64,000 bases of DNA from Haliotis asinina. Its lineage: Eukaryota; Mollusca; Gastropoda; Lepetellida; Haliotidae. The notes below the pieces were generated by a model. It ran no database searches and was not told the DNA's origin. It saw nothing but the letters and a program-made list of their open reading frames with translations. Below, one piece after another: positions 11,821-21,399 of the stretch. The stretch covers positions 20,058,501 through 20,122,500 of the forward strand of contig NC_090283.1 in assembly GCF_037392515.1 (NCBI RefSeq). Direction: 5' to 3'. Each line of letters starts with the position of its first letter. Position 1 is the stretch's first letter. A program made the translations under genes and the position numbers.

Positions 11821-11899
11821 ATAATGATTTCATATATAAACTAGTGAGCAAAAGAAAATGAACCCCCTTAGGTTATTAATGATCGGTAAAATCCAAGCA

Positions 11900-12549
11900 A
11901 ACATGCATTGATATAGTACATTTAATGAATCCAACCTTTCGGACAATGCACAATGTCTGTGAGAAACGCATCACAGATGAAGAGCATGTGTCATGTGGAC
12001 AGATGGGTAGGAATAGCACAGTTCACAGATACAATAGTCAACCACGGAATGTCTCAGTCACTGCAAGTCTCTGGTCATCAATGTCCGTCAGCCGACAAAT
12101 GACGGTATTCGGATTCCTATTCCTGAGAGTGTCTGCACATTCTAGGAGGGTCATGGTCGTCTTCTTCGGATTCCAGTGATCCCACAAGCGCTCTATGGGC
12201 TTTAAGTCTGGTGAACGTGCTGACCATGAAAGAACATGGATATTCGTGCGACGGAACGTCGTGCTGCAGAAGTGGTCCCTGTTGTTGCTGGCCATGAAAT
12301 GGTATCGCCTCGATTTGACTGATATCCTCTCTGCATCCCTGGGCATTCAAGTGTCGTATTTCGACCATTCGTGTACGTTGATTCCCACAATTTCCTCCCT
12401 ACAACATCACACCGCCTCCTCCAAAAGAATACACTTCTTGGACGCAGCCTTTCTCCCTTGCGACGATATATTGTGGAACTTGGCCATCATTATGGAACTT
12501 GGTGAATCGACTTTCGTCTCTAAAATCTACACGCTGCCATTAAGGCTGA
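11900..12549 (-). pseudogene. Tc1-like transposase relic, truncated
   Basis: The minus strand, with frameshifts, shows DESRFTKFHNDGQ (12470-12520), a decayed middle, and SARSPDLKPIERLWD (about 12180-12225), matching the first Asp and the Pro-Ile-Glu motifs of Tc1 transposases. The helix-turn-helix N-terminus is missing: homology stops at about 12550, where a plus-strand LINE fragment begins directly. Several frame changes make it inactive. It is more decayed than, and distinct from, the copy at 643-1623. Confidence 0.7.
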
Positions 12550-13060
12550 CCATGTGAAACACATAGCCAGGATCTGGTATTTTCACCTACGTAATTTTGG
12601 CAGAGTCCGACCACTTCTTACAAAGGAAGCTGCTGTCAATCTTTGTCCAAGGCTTGTGTCCTCAAGGATAGACTATTGCAATAGTCTTTTGTCAGGTTCG
12701 CCTTCTTGCCTCACAGATCGATTACAGAGCGTACGGAATACTGCTGCCAGCGTCACATCTCGCAGTCACAGATACGACCACATATATCCAGCGTTACAAG
12801 ACCTTCATTGCATTCCTATCAAGAACAGGATCAACTTCAAAATCCTTTGCCTGTCTCATCAATGTTGGACCCACAGAGCTCCTGTCTACCTCTCTGAACT
12901 AGTACAACCGTATTGTACTTCTAGATCACTTCGATCAGGTCCTCTTGACAGTACCCAAAGTCAAACTCACATGATTTGGACAACGCAGCTTCTCTTATGC
13001 TGCTGCTAAAGAGTGGAATGAGATTAAGAGTACGTAGACGACGGTCTTCCTGTGGGGTCG
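12550..13060 (+). pseudogene. CR1/L2-type LINE, C-terminal end of reverse transcriptase ORF
   Basis: The frame from about 12551 reads FHLRNFGRVRPLLTKEAAV, LVSSRIDYCNSLLSG, and then a region matching 'LH.IP...RI.FKIL.L' of CR1/L2/jockey-type retrotransposons. After a frameshift near 12980 it resumes as RSFSYAAAKEWNEIKS (about 12984-13030), the usual end of these ORFs. Reverse transcriptase catalytic motifs lie upstream in complete elements and are absent, so this is a 5'-truncated, inactive copy. It abuts the Tc1 relic at 12550, consistent with one having inserted into the other. Confidence 0.8.
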
Positions 13061-13630
13061 TCACACGTGGTCTGTATCGTAGTCTGCCTTGTGTGCTAGC
13101 AGACTGCCTGCAACGCTGGGACAGTCTGATCATTGTGCCATGTGATTGTTGTTGGCGCCCAACTGCCTTATACCTGTGGCCCTCTCTCTCTCTTTCGCTA
13201 TCAGCCATGGCATGATTTCGGACGTTTTCTGTCAGCTGAGATGTACGGTCACCGATTCGCTGCCTTTTCAAACGAGCTGTCGACAGGCATTTTGCAAATC
13301 TCCGAGGTTAACCTTTTGCTGGCTTTTCACAGAACCAGCATGCTGCGTTTGCACACATGATTAGTGAGTGTGAGCGAATCGTTTCGGCCTAAAAGAATTT
13401 TACTTGAACAACTTTGCCAGAAAGCCAAAATAAAAAGTCTTCATTTTCTTTTGCCCATGAGTTTCCATGCGCAGGCCACACTCGGTACTGAAGAAGGCCA
13501 GTCGACTTGAAACCAAAAGGTTCTAGTGTAGTGTACACTCTCTTCATTCATACATGTTATAGAATAAATGGATATGTCATAGTTTTCAAAGAGCAAAGAA
13601 TGTGGTGTACTTCAAAAACACGCTGGATGA
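13061..13630. other. Intergenic, unassigned
   Basis: Probably the 3' untranslated remainder of the LINE plus unique DNA. No convincing gene was found. Confidence 0.3.
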
Positions 13631-14117
13631 TTAAATACCCCGATATTTATAATTAATTAAACAATCTCCAAAACAACGATGAAAGATTTCTATTATGTTT
13701 TTAAATTGCAACCCCATGGCCATAGCGATTTCGGCTTCAAAGCCACCATACATTTTCAAACATGACTGGTAACCATCTCCTCTGAATATACTTGCTCGGA
13801 CAAGACCATGAAGACCCTTTTCACCAACTTCAACACGATTGGTTGAACGTTTTTTCCACAGGTTGGCATTCAGCATCTTTCCAACATTATGTTTTATGTT
13901 GTTCTGTCAGTTTTCATCTCTTACTTCAATAAAGTTCACCCAAATAGCACATCTTATCTAGTTTATCCATAAAGTCACTGAATTGTTTACTTAAATGCTT
14001 TGGAAAAATCATGATGAAAGCCATAATTTCTCGTCTCGACGTTGTTGTTTTTATCAGAGAAATGCACTTCCTGTACTGCTTACCAGACAACATATCATAT
14101 ATGGTTATCACCTTCAC
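13631..14117 (-). pseudogene. Two unrecognised minus-strand ORF pieces, possibly one broken gene
   Basis: The upstream piece (14117-13926, 63 codons) and the downstream piece (13876-13631, 81 codons) are in different frames and separated by 50 bp. Both have protein-like composition; the second contains EVGEKGLHGLVRASIFRGDG and GFEAEIAMAMG. They would join only through a frameshift or an intron. I do not recognise the family. A decayed mobile-element or viral-type gene is possible, as is chance. Confidence 0.25.
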
Positions 14118-14329
14118 ATGAATTCAATGGTACGTTTTTTCAAGAAACAGATAAAAGCATCTATCTTGAGAGGATAGAAATTCTGATCCTCAACAATAAC
14201 AGATGAAAATGTATTAAGTCAACTATAGTAGACATTTTCATAAATTTGACCAAACGCACAAGCATCAAATGTGTTGTTATCATGGCATTTCTCATTGTCT
14301 TATGTATGTGTGGTGTTAAAAGTAATCTA

Positions 14330-14545
14330 TTGAGATTCCTCGTGTCTAATCATTTTAATGGTTTTGGCGGCCATCTTGAAATTGGTGGCCATTTTGAAAA
14401 TGCCAAAATGCATGATATCAATAAATTTAGATTCCTTGTGAGATGAGCTCCTATTTGATATATCACATGACATAATTATTGACAAAATATCTGTGTGTAT
14501 AATCATTTTAATGAAATTGGTGGCCATCTTGAAAATGGCTTTAGG
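14330..14545. repeat. Dispersed 'ggccatcttgaaaatggc' repeat, two copies
   Basis: 'aatcattttaatggttttgg' plus 'cggccatcttgaaattgg' at about 14348, and 'aatcattttaatgaaattgg' plus 'ccatcttgaaaatggc' at about 14500, give a two-copy direct repeat with a period near 150 bp. The ggccat.tt..aa.atggc core is itself partly palindromic. Confidence 0.6.
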
Positions 14546-15019
14546 CTAGTAACAAAAGACCACTGAAGTCTGCAAAAGAGTGTAACTTTATCTGCCCATG
14601 CGGTAGAATTAACGTAAATGTGACAGCAGCTTCCTCAAGCCTTCAACGTGGCAAGGGTGTAGAGTCCTCGGGGAGAATGAAAATGAAACTCGAGGTCACA
14701 TTGAGCGTACGGTCAGGCATGTGCGTGGTGCACTGGGAGTGAACACAAGGAAACGGGTTTTACCTGCGAGCTCAGTGTGTTATAATATTCTCCAGCAATA
14801 TTCTCCAAAATTTTATGGCTGCTTCACATTCTTGTGGCTATTTCAAACAAAGAAATAAAGCAACCGGCATACGATGGCTCCTCAAATGTAACCCTAAATT
14901 TAGGATCTATGGAAAGCCACAGATGAGTTCAACTGACTAAATCTTCTGACGTCATATCCAGTATGAAAATTGGTTCGTCATGTCACAATGTGGTGATGTC
15001 ATAACTGTGATTACAAAGG

Positions 15020-15590
15020 ATGGAGTTCAGGAAGAAACTTCGCTTCTTTGTTTTTATGAGGTCACAGTTTTCTGGAGATGCGACCCAAATCCATGTAGAT
15101 TTGGTTCCTGCCCGTGGGGAAAGAGCTCCATCATATAGGAAAGTTACTAAGTGGCTGCATGATTTTAAGCATGGGAAGCCCTCATGTCATGATGAACACC
15201 GCTCAGGACGTCAAAAGTCAGTTACTGCTCTCCCCAAGATGGTTGAAGTTATGGAAATATAGCGACCCGAGACGGAGACAGGTCGCCACAGGTCCACCAA
15301 GACAATGCGAGTCCACACAAGACAAAGGCTGTTACGGAGTATACAGACAGCCAAGGATTAGCCCTTGTGCCTCACTCCAGACCTAACACCGAGTGACATC
15401 TGGCAATTCCCAATATTGGAAGAATGACTGGCTGCAAGGAAATTTTCAGGTATCCAAGACCTTTCCAAAGCCATGATTTCAGAACTCAAAGACATATCAA
15501 AAACGAATACCGTATTGCATTTGATAAGTGTCTCAGCGTATGTATAGAGAGAGGAGGGGAGTACATCGAGGGAATGTGAACATTTCAGCT
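15020..15590 (+). pseudogene. Mariner transposase with internal deletion
   Basis: Open frame 15020-15262 encodes a mariner helix-turn-helix (RFFVFMRSQFSGDA, APSYRKVTKWLHDFKHGKPS, DEHRSGRQKS). Just after it the sequence jumps to the C-terminal catalytic part: VHQDNASPHKTKAV at about 15288, LTPDLTPSDIWQFP in a shifted frame near 15371, then ISELKDISKNEYRIAFDK and CIERGGEYIEG up to about 15573. The middle of the transposase, including the first catalytic Asp, is missing, and a stop follows IWQFPILEE. This is a non-autonomous deletion derivative. Confidence 0.75.
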
Positions 15591-15675
15591 TAGCAGTTTA
15601 GAGCCGTATGTTTTTATACTCTTGTTGCCAACATCTTTCCTACAATGGATATAAGGATTCCTGAATAATCCAGAG

Positions 15676-18600
15676 CCTAGTTTTTCGAAGCTCTCTTAGC
15701 GCTAAGATAGCCGTAAGTGTTATACAGTAACATTAACTTACAACGCGAAAAACAGGAAAAAGAAATAGAAACTAAATTAGAGAAGGCTAGTCAAAATCTA
15801 GACAAAACTGACGATACAAATGTGAAAGCTAATATTTTTACTGAAATAAACCAGCTAGAAAAAGAATATGAGGATATTGTAAAATTAAGAACACAAGGTA
15901 TTATTGTTAGATCAAAGGCAGATTGGTTGGAATATGGGGAGAAACCAACAAAATACTTTCTCAGTTTAGAATCAAGGAACTATTTGAACAAGTCAATTAG
16001 TCGGTTGGAGGATAATCATGGTAATGTTCTCAGCGAACAAGATGGAATTATGGAAGAAGTACATAGATTTTACAGGAAGTTATACTCCAAACACGACGTG
16101 TCTAACATAAATTTAAATACATTACTTGATGAGTATAACGTCCCTAAACTGTCCCAGGATATTTCTCAAACATTAGAAGGTGAACTTGTCTATGATGAGG
16201 TGCTAGAAGCGGTAAAACATCTTAAAAATGGTAAGAGCCCGGGGTCTGACGGATTCACTGCCGAATTCATTAAATTTTTTTGGAATGACATTGGAAAATA
16301 CTTGATTAAATCGCTCAACTATGCATATACAAGCGGTCAGCTATCAGTATCGCAAAGAAGGGGCCTCATAACTTGTATTCCAAAGGAAAACAAATCAAAA
16401 CAGTTTTTACAAAATTGGCGCCCAATCTCTCTTTTATCAATCTTTTATAAAATCGCCTCTATTGCTATCTCCCATAGAATTAAAAACGTATTAGAATTAC
16501 TCATAAACGAAGATCAGAAAGGATTTATGTCAGGTCGTTATATCGGAGAAATAACAAGGCAGATATATGATATGATTCAACACACGGAAGATCATATGAT
16601 CCCTGGTCTATTACTTATGGTAGACTTCGAAAAAGCATTTGATACAGTTGATTGGAGCTACATTGGAAAAACACTGACCTTTTTCGGGTTTGGGGACTCA
16701 ATAAAAAGATGGATAAATACTTTCTATAATGGAATAGAATCATGCATTCTAGTCAACGGTTTTGGATCTAAGTTCTTTACCATATCCAGAGGATGTCGTC
16801 AGGGAGATCCACTATCTCCTTATATATTTCTTCTCTGTGTAGAAATTCTAGCAATACTTATTCGGAATAATAAACACATAAAAGGTATTCAAATTGGAAA
16901 TATAGAATATCTTCTTTCTCAATATGCAGATGACACAACGTGTACACTTGATGGATCGGAAAGGTGCCTCTGCGCGGTACTCCAAACGTTAACTTTTTTT
17001 GCTCGTTTCTCTGGTTTGAAAGTAAACACTGATAAAACAAAACTTCTTTGGATAGGTTCAAAGAAAAGATCAAAACTGAAACTATGTCCAGAATGGAACC
17101 TCGATTGGAAACAAGAACCGTTCAAACTGCTTGGCATCAAGTTTTCTTTGGATTTGATTGAAATGATCGACATGAATTATGTAGAAAAACTTCGACAATG
17201 TGAAACATTAATGACGATATGGTCTGCTCGTGATTTAACTCCAATAGGTAGAAACACAATTCTTAAGTCACTGATACTTCCAAAACTCAACCACCTGTTC
17301 TCTTCACTGCCAAATCCACCTGACAGTGTTATTGACAAATTTCAAAAAAAATGTTTTAGTTTTATTTGGGGTAATAAACCTGATAAGATAAAACGATCGC
17401 AAATCATTTGTGATAAAGCCGATGGGGGAATAAAATGCCCTAATATAAGAGAGACTATATACTCTCAGAAGCTAGGTATGTTACGACGAGCCTTTACTAC
17501 TAACGCTAAATGGACTTGCTTATTTTTCCTAAATACTCCCGGCGTCAAAAATCATAGTATATATGATATCTTGAGTAAACAACAATATGTACGCATCGCT
17601 TCCAACATAAATAATCCGTTTTACAAAGATTTAATACAAGGATGGTGGTTGTTCATAGAGGGCCTGAACAAAACTACGTTAACTAATACTGACATTATGT
17701 CTGAACCTGTCTGGTTTAACGATAACATACATGTAGGAAATAACGCGATTTTTATAGAAAAATTGTACAAAGTAGGTGTAAAATATATAAACGATTTTAT
17801 CGATGAAAAGGGACAATTTTACTCTTATGGAGACTTTTGTAAGCTAAACTCGATCTCCATAAATTACCTAGATTATATGGGCATTATACAATCTATTAAA
17901 CAATACTGTAGGAAACAAAATGTTACAAGAATACACAAAATTGCATATCCTTTACTACCATTTCATATTGCTCATTTATTAAAAACCCAGAAAGGCTCAC
18001 AATACTTCTACAAAATTCTGATAAAAAAGTATCAATGCAAAAACCAAACTTTTGCCAAATGGGAACATATATTATCCCATAATATCAATGACAGAGAGCG
18101 CACAAGCTATAACTTGTTAGTTTTTCAATGCACTGATTCTACTAAGTTCCAATGGTTCCAGTATCAGATTCTACACAATATTCTACCTACAAATTCTCGC
18201 CTCTATAAAATGGGATACGTTGAAAGTGATTTATGCAGCTATTGTTCATCAGAAAAGGAATCTATAGTCCATTTGTTTTGGGAATGCCAATACATACATT
18301 CCCTTTGCAATGATTTGAAAAGGTGGCTGCTAACAGAAGCTCAGATAAATATAAATATATTAAAAGAAATGGTTTTCCTTGGCTATACCGAAAGAAATAA
18401 TAACCCACTTAACATTATCACACTAATAACAAAGCACTGCATATTCACCAGGAGATTACAAAAGAAAGCGCCAAAATTCAAAGAAATCCAAAGGGAGCTA
18501 ATAGATTATTATAGACTAACTAAATATGCAGCCTCCATAAATTCAAACATCGACAGATTTTATAAATATTGGTCGAGTTGTCATTTGCTTTTTAGTTAGT

Positions 18601-18711
18601 CCTCATGAATTGTAAATGAGTATGCGTGACTGTAAAAATGCAACAAAAATAAAGAAATTATAAAAAAAACTTACGACTGGCTTAGCGCTAAGAGAGCTTC
18701 GAAAATATAGG
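15676..18711. mobile_element. Hairpin MITE split by a LINE insertion
   Basis: The left arm (15676-15719, starting cctagtttttcgaagctctc) and the right arm (18669-18711, ending gagagcttcgaaaatatagg) are inverted copies sharing the palindrome cttagcgctaag. The MITE loop is the short stretch 15720-15741. The LINE sits in the MITE: AACTTAC occurs at 15735-15741 before the LINE and at 18668-18674 after its A-rich tail, and is the likely target-site duplication, although its first As could come from the tail. The empty MITE would be about 110 bp, almost all stem. Confidence 0.75.
15717..18599 (+). CDS. LINE reverse transcriptase ORF (L1/Tx1-like), 5'-truncated, open
   Basis: A 960-codon uninterrupted frame. 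The first eight or so codons lie in the host MITE and no ATG is used, so the true start and the N-terminal endonuclease are lost. In order: a Lys/Glu-rich linker with SKADWLEYGEKPTKYF (about residue 65-80), a palm domain with LKNGKSPGSDGF, NWRPISLLSIFYKI, VDFEKAFDTVDW, SRGCRQGDPLSPYIFLL and the catalytic QYADDTTC (about residue 400), then a thumb region with IWSARDLTPIGRN. Near the C-terminus CSYCSSEKESIVHLFWEC is a CCHC zinc-knuckle-like motif, as in L1/Tx1-type elements. The 3' end has aataaag and an A-rich tail (18649-18669). Lack of stops implies a recent insertion. The product would copy its RNA into nicked target DNA, but without endonuclease this copy cannot act alone. Confidence 0.93.
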   Translation: MLYSNINLQREKQEKEIETKLEKASQNLDKTDDTNVKANIFTEINQLEKEYEDIVKLRTQGIIVRSKADWLEYGEKPTKYFLSLESRNYLNKSISRLEDNHGNVLSEQDGIMEEVHRFYRKLYSKHDVSNINLNTLLDEYNVPKLSQDISQTLEGELVYDEVLEAVKHLKNGKSPGSDGFTAEFIKFFWNDIGKYLIKSLNYAYTSGQLSVSQRRGLITCIPKENKSKQFLQNWRPISLLSIFYKIASIAISHRIKNVLELLINEDQKGFMSGRYIGEITRQIYDMIQHTEDHMIPGLLLMVDFEKAFDTVDWSYIGKTLTFFGFGDSIKRWINTFYNGIESCILVNGFGSKFFTISRGCRQGDPLSPYIFLLCVEILAILIRNNKHIKGIQIGNIEYLLSQYADDTTCTLDGSERCLCAVLQTLTFFARFSGLKVNTDKTKLLWIGSKKRSKLKLCPEWNLDWKQEPFKLLGIKFSLDLIEMIDMNYVEKLRQCETLMTIWSARDLTPIGRNTILKSLILPKLNHLFSSLPNPPDSVIDKFQKKCFSFIWGNKPDKIKRSQIICDKADGGIKCPNIRETIYSQKLGMLRRAFTTNAKWTCLFFLNTPGVKNHSIYDILSKQQYVRIASNINNPFYKDLIQGWWLFIEGLNKTTLTNTDIMSEPVWFNDNIHVGNNAIFIEKLYKVGVKYINDFIDEKGQFYSYGDFCKLNSISINYLDYMGIIQSIKQYCRKQNVTRIHKIAYPLLPFHIAHLLKTQKGSQYFYKILIKKYQCKNQTFAKWEHILSHNINDRERTSYNLLVFQCTDSTKFQWFQYQILHNILPTNSRLYKMGYVESDLCSYCSSEKESIVHLFWECQYIHSLCNDLKRWLLTEAQININILKEMVFLGYTERNNNPLNIITLITKHCIFTRRLQKKAPKFKEIQRELIDYYRLTKYAASINSNIDRFYKYWSSCHLLFS

Positions 18712-19547
18712 CCCATGCCTGCTGCTACTACAAAACGTTCCCGCTTACATCATGTCAACGGCGCGTTCACGCCGTATAAGACTTGCTGTTCTTAAGTGCT
18801 TTAATATATGTTGTTTTATTAATTTTGTTCAGCTCCTGGGAACACGATCGAATGCACGTGCTACGATAAACTTACGCGAGCAGTGGCACATGAAAAACAC
18901 ATTTTAGCACCTTGTGGGGTGCACGATGTTCGGATTGGATTCAGTGTGCGATGGTGACTTCTTGTTGAGTCGACACTTGACAGTTTGCATTATGATACCT
19001 GGAAAATGTCTACTATATAACTTCGTCCATTAAATTTACAAATACAAATGAAGAATGAAGAATTTTATTTTGACACGTAACAATTCGCGTCACGTATAGC
19101 CTTGGGATAAATCTGTGGTGTGTGTAGGTGAACGTTGTACAAGAACAGATGAATAATGATGGCAATCAGGCATGAAGTGTAGTGGGGACAGGTCATCTGA
19201 TGAAAGACGGTGTGTGAGACGTTACGGTGCAGTATCGTACATCGTTATCAAGCTAAAAGATTTAGTTATGCAGTAAACAAGAAGATGACATCCATTAAGG
19301 TATATGTTTCATTAAACACACCTTTCTTTGCCATACCATTCCTGAACGTATTTGCATGTCATGTTGTTGACTACAAAAGTCATTGTTTACTATAATGCTT
19401 TTTTTATGTTGTTTTAGGTACAGGTCTGACGGGAAAGGTTACCCTCGTTTTCCTATTTGTCGCCGAAACTACTCGGCTTAACGGCGTTTCCCCAGCAATA
19501 AGCCGGCTCGCAGAAAACAGACCTCACTGCATAATGTTGATAGTAAT
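18712..19547. other. Intergenic between LINE/MITE and the pore-former gene
   Basis: No coding or RNA gene recognised. It would include the 3' untranslated region of the minus-strand gene that ends at 19548. Confidence 0.4.
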
Positions 19548-20489
19548 TTACATTTTTACACTTTCTATTTGCCGAGTCATGTGGTCCTCCAGAAGTTCAT
19601 TATCACTCTGCTTCTTTCGTTTACCGGTACGTTCTATATCCTCTGAATGGAGCCGCACAGTCTGACCCGCCAGTCTCATTCCTTCAAGGATCCCCATCGT
19701 TGTCAGCTTGATCGCATAGTTGTTGTACTCTCTCCCGTTCAATATGATTGTCTCCCTCACAAAGTCCACTCTTCTATCCGGATCCTTCTCCTCTTTATAC
19801 TTATGAAAGATGGGTCTTAGGTCCTGAATCTTGAACGACATCACTACCTTCTTATCCTTCTTTCTTCTTATGTACACTGGGGCCTTGCCTGATGGCATCC
19901 TCATGACGGTCTCAACTGTGAACCTTTTGCACATCTCCCTCTCTGTGAAGACAACCTGGGCCACGCAGTTGGTGTTGGCTTTGACGTTGATGTCACTGTT
20001 TGTTTCAAACGTCAGTGTTTCCTCAAATGTCTGTTCAGTGGTTTTGGTTACGTTTAGTGTCGTCTCAAGCTTACCATTAACAACTCCAATAGAGAAGTTT
20101 GCCGTACCACCAATTGTAAACCCTTTTTGGAAAGTCACCTTTACACTCGCTTTTCTTGCCCGTTCCATTCTGAACTTGTAAACCTGGTCCATGTCAGTGT
20201 CGTTGTGGTAGTCGGTGGAGAGTATGGATGTATTGGGCATATGTTCTCCTTCCTTGGTAAATGGACTGGACTCAAAACCAACATCCATGTCTTTTAGCTC
20301 TGCTTTGGAATCTTCAAACTGATAGAAGTTCATTTGGACGTCAACGGTGAAGTGTTTTCTTCTCATGAAAAGCTTTCTGAAACGGCCTGCACTCTGTGTG
20401 AATTCACTCCATGCCCAGTCCTGGATGATTTTATGGACGTCAAGAATAGGTGAGATATCCTCAACCTTTGTGTCACCTCCACAGATCAT
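19548..20489 (-). CDS. Aerolysin-like (ETX/MTX2-type) beta-pore-forming protein
   Basis: A 313-codon single-frame gene. Proteins of this fold are released as soluble monomers that oligomerise and pierce membranes with a beta-barrel; in animals they serve in defence, digestion or egg protection. The central part has the long alternating Thr/Ser/Val strands of the aerolysin lobe: KASVKVTFQKGFTIGGT, a short turn, then LETTLNVTKTTEQTFEETL (the probable membrane-insertion hairpin and its neighbour), followed by Asn/Asp-rich strands and CVAQVVFTERE. The first 100 residues contain an aromatic region (IIQDWAWSEF) and no recognisable lectin domain. No hydrophobic signal peptide is seen at this ATG. 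An acceptor-like tttacag lies 14 bp upstream on the minus strand, so an upstream exon may supply a leader or only 5' UTR. The C-terminus is a basic/acidic tail. The family call rests on strand pattern and is fairly sure at fold level; target and toxicity are unknown. Confidence 0.75.
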   Translation of the reverse strand: MICGGDTKVEDISPILDVHKIIQDWAWSEFTQSAGRFRKLFMRRKHFTVDVQMNFYQFEDSKAELKDMDVGFESSPFTKEGEHMPNTSILSTDYHNDTDMDQVYKFRMERARKASVKVTFQKGFTIGGTANFSIGVVNGKLETTLNVTKTTEQTFEETLTFETNSDINVKANTNCVAQVVFTEREMCKRFTVETVMRMPSGKAPVYIRRKKDKKVVMSFKIQDLRPIFHKYKEEKDPDRRVDFVRETIILNGREYNNYAIKLTTMGILEGMRLAGQTVRLHSEDIERTGKRKKQSDNELLEDHMTRQIESVKM

Positions 20490-20619
20490 GGTGAGAACAG
20501 CTGTAAATACACAATGCTTTGATAAATAAATGTTATTATTTGCTCATTATAGGTTTTCCATTTTTTGTTACACTTGACCAGTCAATCGGCCGTGCCTGTT
20601 TCCACATCACGGGATACTA

Positions 20620-21340
20620 GGACAGACTGAAATAGGGGGGCTTGTGTGGTACAACAGTGGAATAAATAGGTGGAAGACGGGTGAAAATGTTACGTGGTGT
20701 GTGGTACAATGGTGGACTAAATAGAGGGGTGAAAGTGTCAAGGAGTGTGTGGTACAGTATAGGAATAAACAGGTGGAAGACGAGTAAAAGTGTTAAAATG
20801 TGTGGTACAATGGTATACTAAATACATGTAGATGGAAGATGGTTGAAAGTGTTGAGGGTGTGTGTTAGTGTAGTGGAATGAATAGGTGGAAGACTGGTGA
20901 AAGTTTTAAGCGTTGATTGATACAATAGTGGAATTAATATGTGGAACATTGGTGAAAGTGTTAAGGGGTGTGGTGCAGTTTCGGAGTATATCGGTAGAAC
21001 ACGCTTAATCGTCCAGATAGATATATGGTACAAACGAGGACTAACGGGGGGGGGGGGGGGGGGGGGGGGGCATGACACATGACAGAGTGTTAATGAGGTG
21101 TGATACAATACTTCAGTATATAGGTGGGAGACGGGCGAAAGTGTTAATGGGGAAGGGTACAATGGTGGAGTAATTAGCTGGATAATTGGAGTAATTGCGT
21201 AGATGTGTGTGGCATACTGTAGTTGTGTTGATAAAAGACCTGTGAACGTGTAAATTGGTGTGAGATACAGTAAGGAAGTATATAGCTGTAAGAAGAGTGT
21301 TAAAGGGGCAGTAATAGTGTAAATAATAACGTATATTATC
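20620..21340. repeat. Degenerate satellite, period about 58 bp, with 25-G run
   Basis: Units of the form 'gtgtggtacaatggtgga', 'ataaataggtggaagac' and 'gggtgaaagtgttaa' recur roughly every 55-62 bp with many substitutions; about eleven can be followed. A run of 25 G sits at 21046-21070. The long minus-strand frame (20818-21402) and its Pro run are products of the repeat. Confidence 0.8.
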
Positions 21341-21399
21341 GTGCGTAAAAACGATGAAAGTGGAGGTATAACACAATTCTCAGTACGATATCCGGTCCC

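Noticed and set aside
11565..11861. 98-codon hydrophobic ORF
   Set aside because: The Phe/Leu/Val-rich end is the T/G low-complexity tract; the rest has no support.
16858..17173. Two minus-strand ORFs
   Set aside because: Shadows of the LINE reverse transcriptase frame.
15676..18711. A reverse transcriptase carried by a TIR element as a new composite transposon
   Set aside because: The AACTTAC target-site duplication and A-rich tail show a simple LINE insertion in a MITE.
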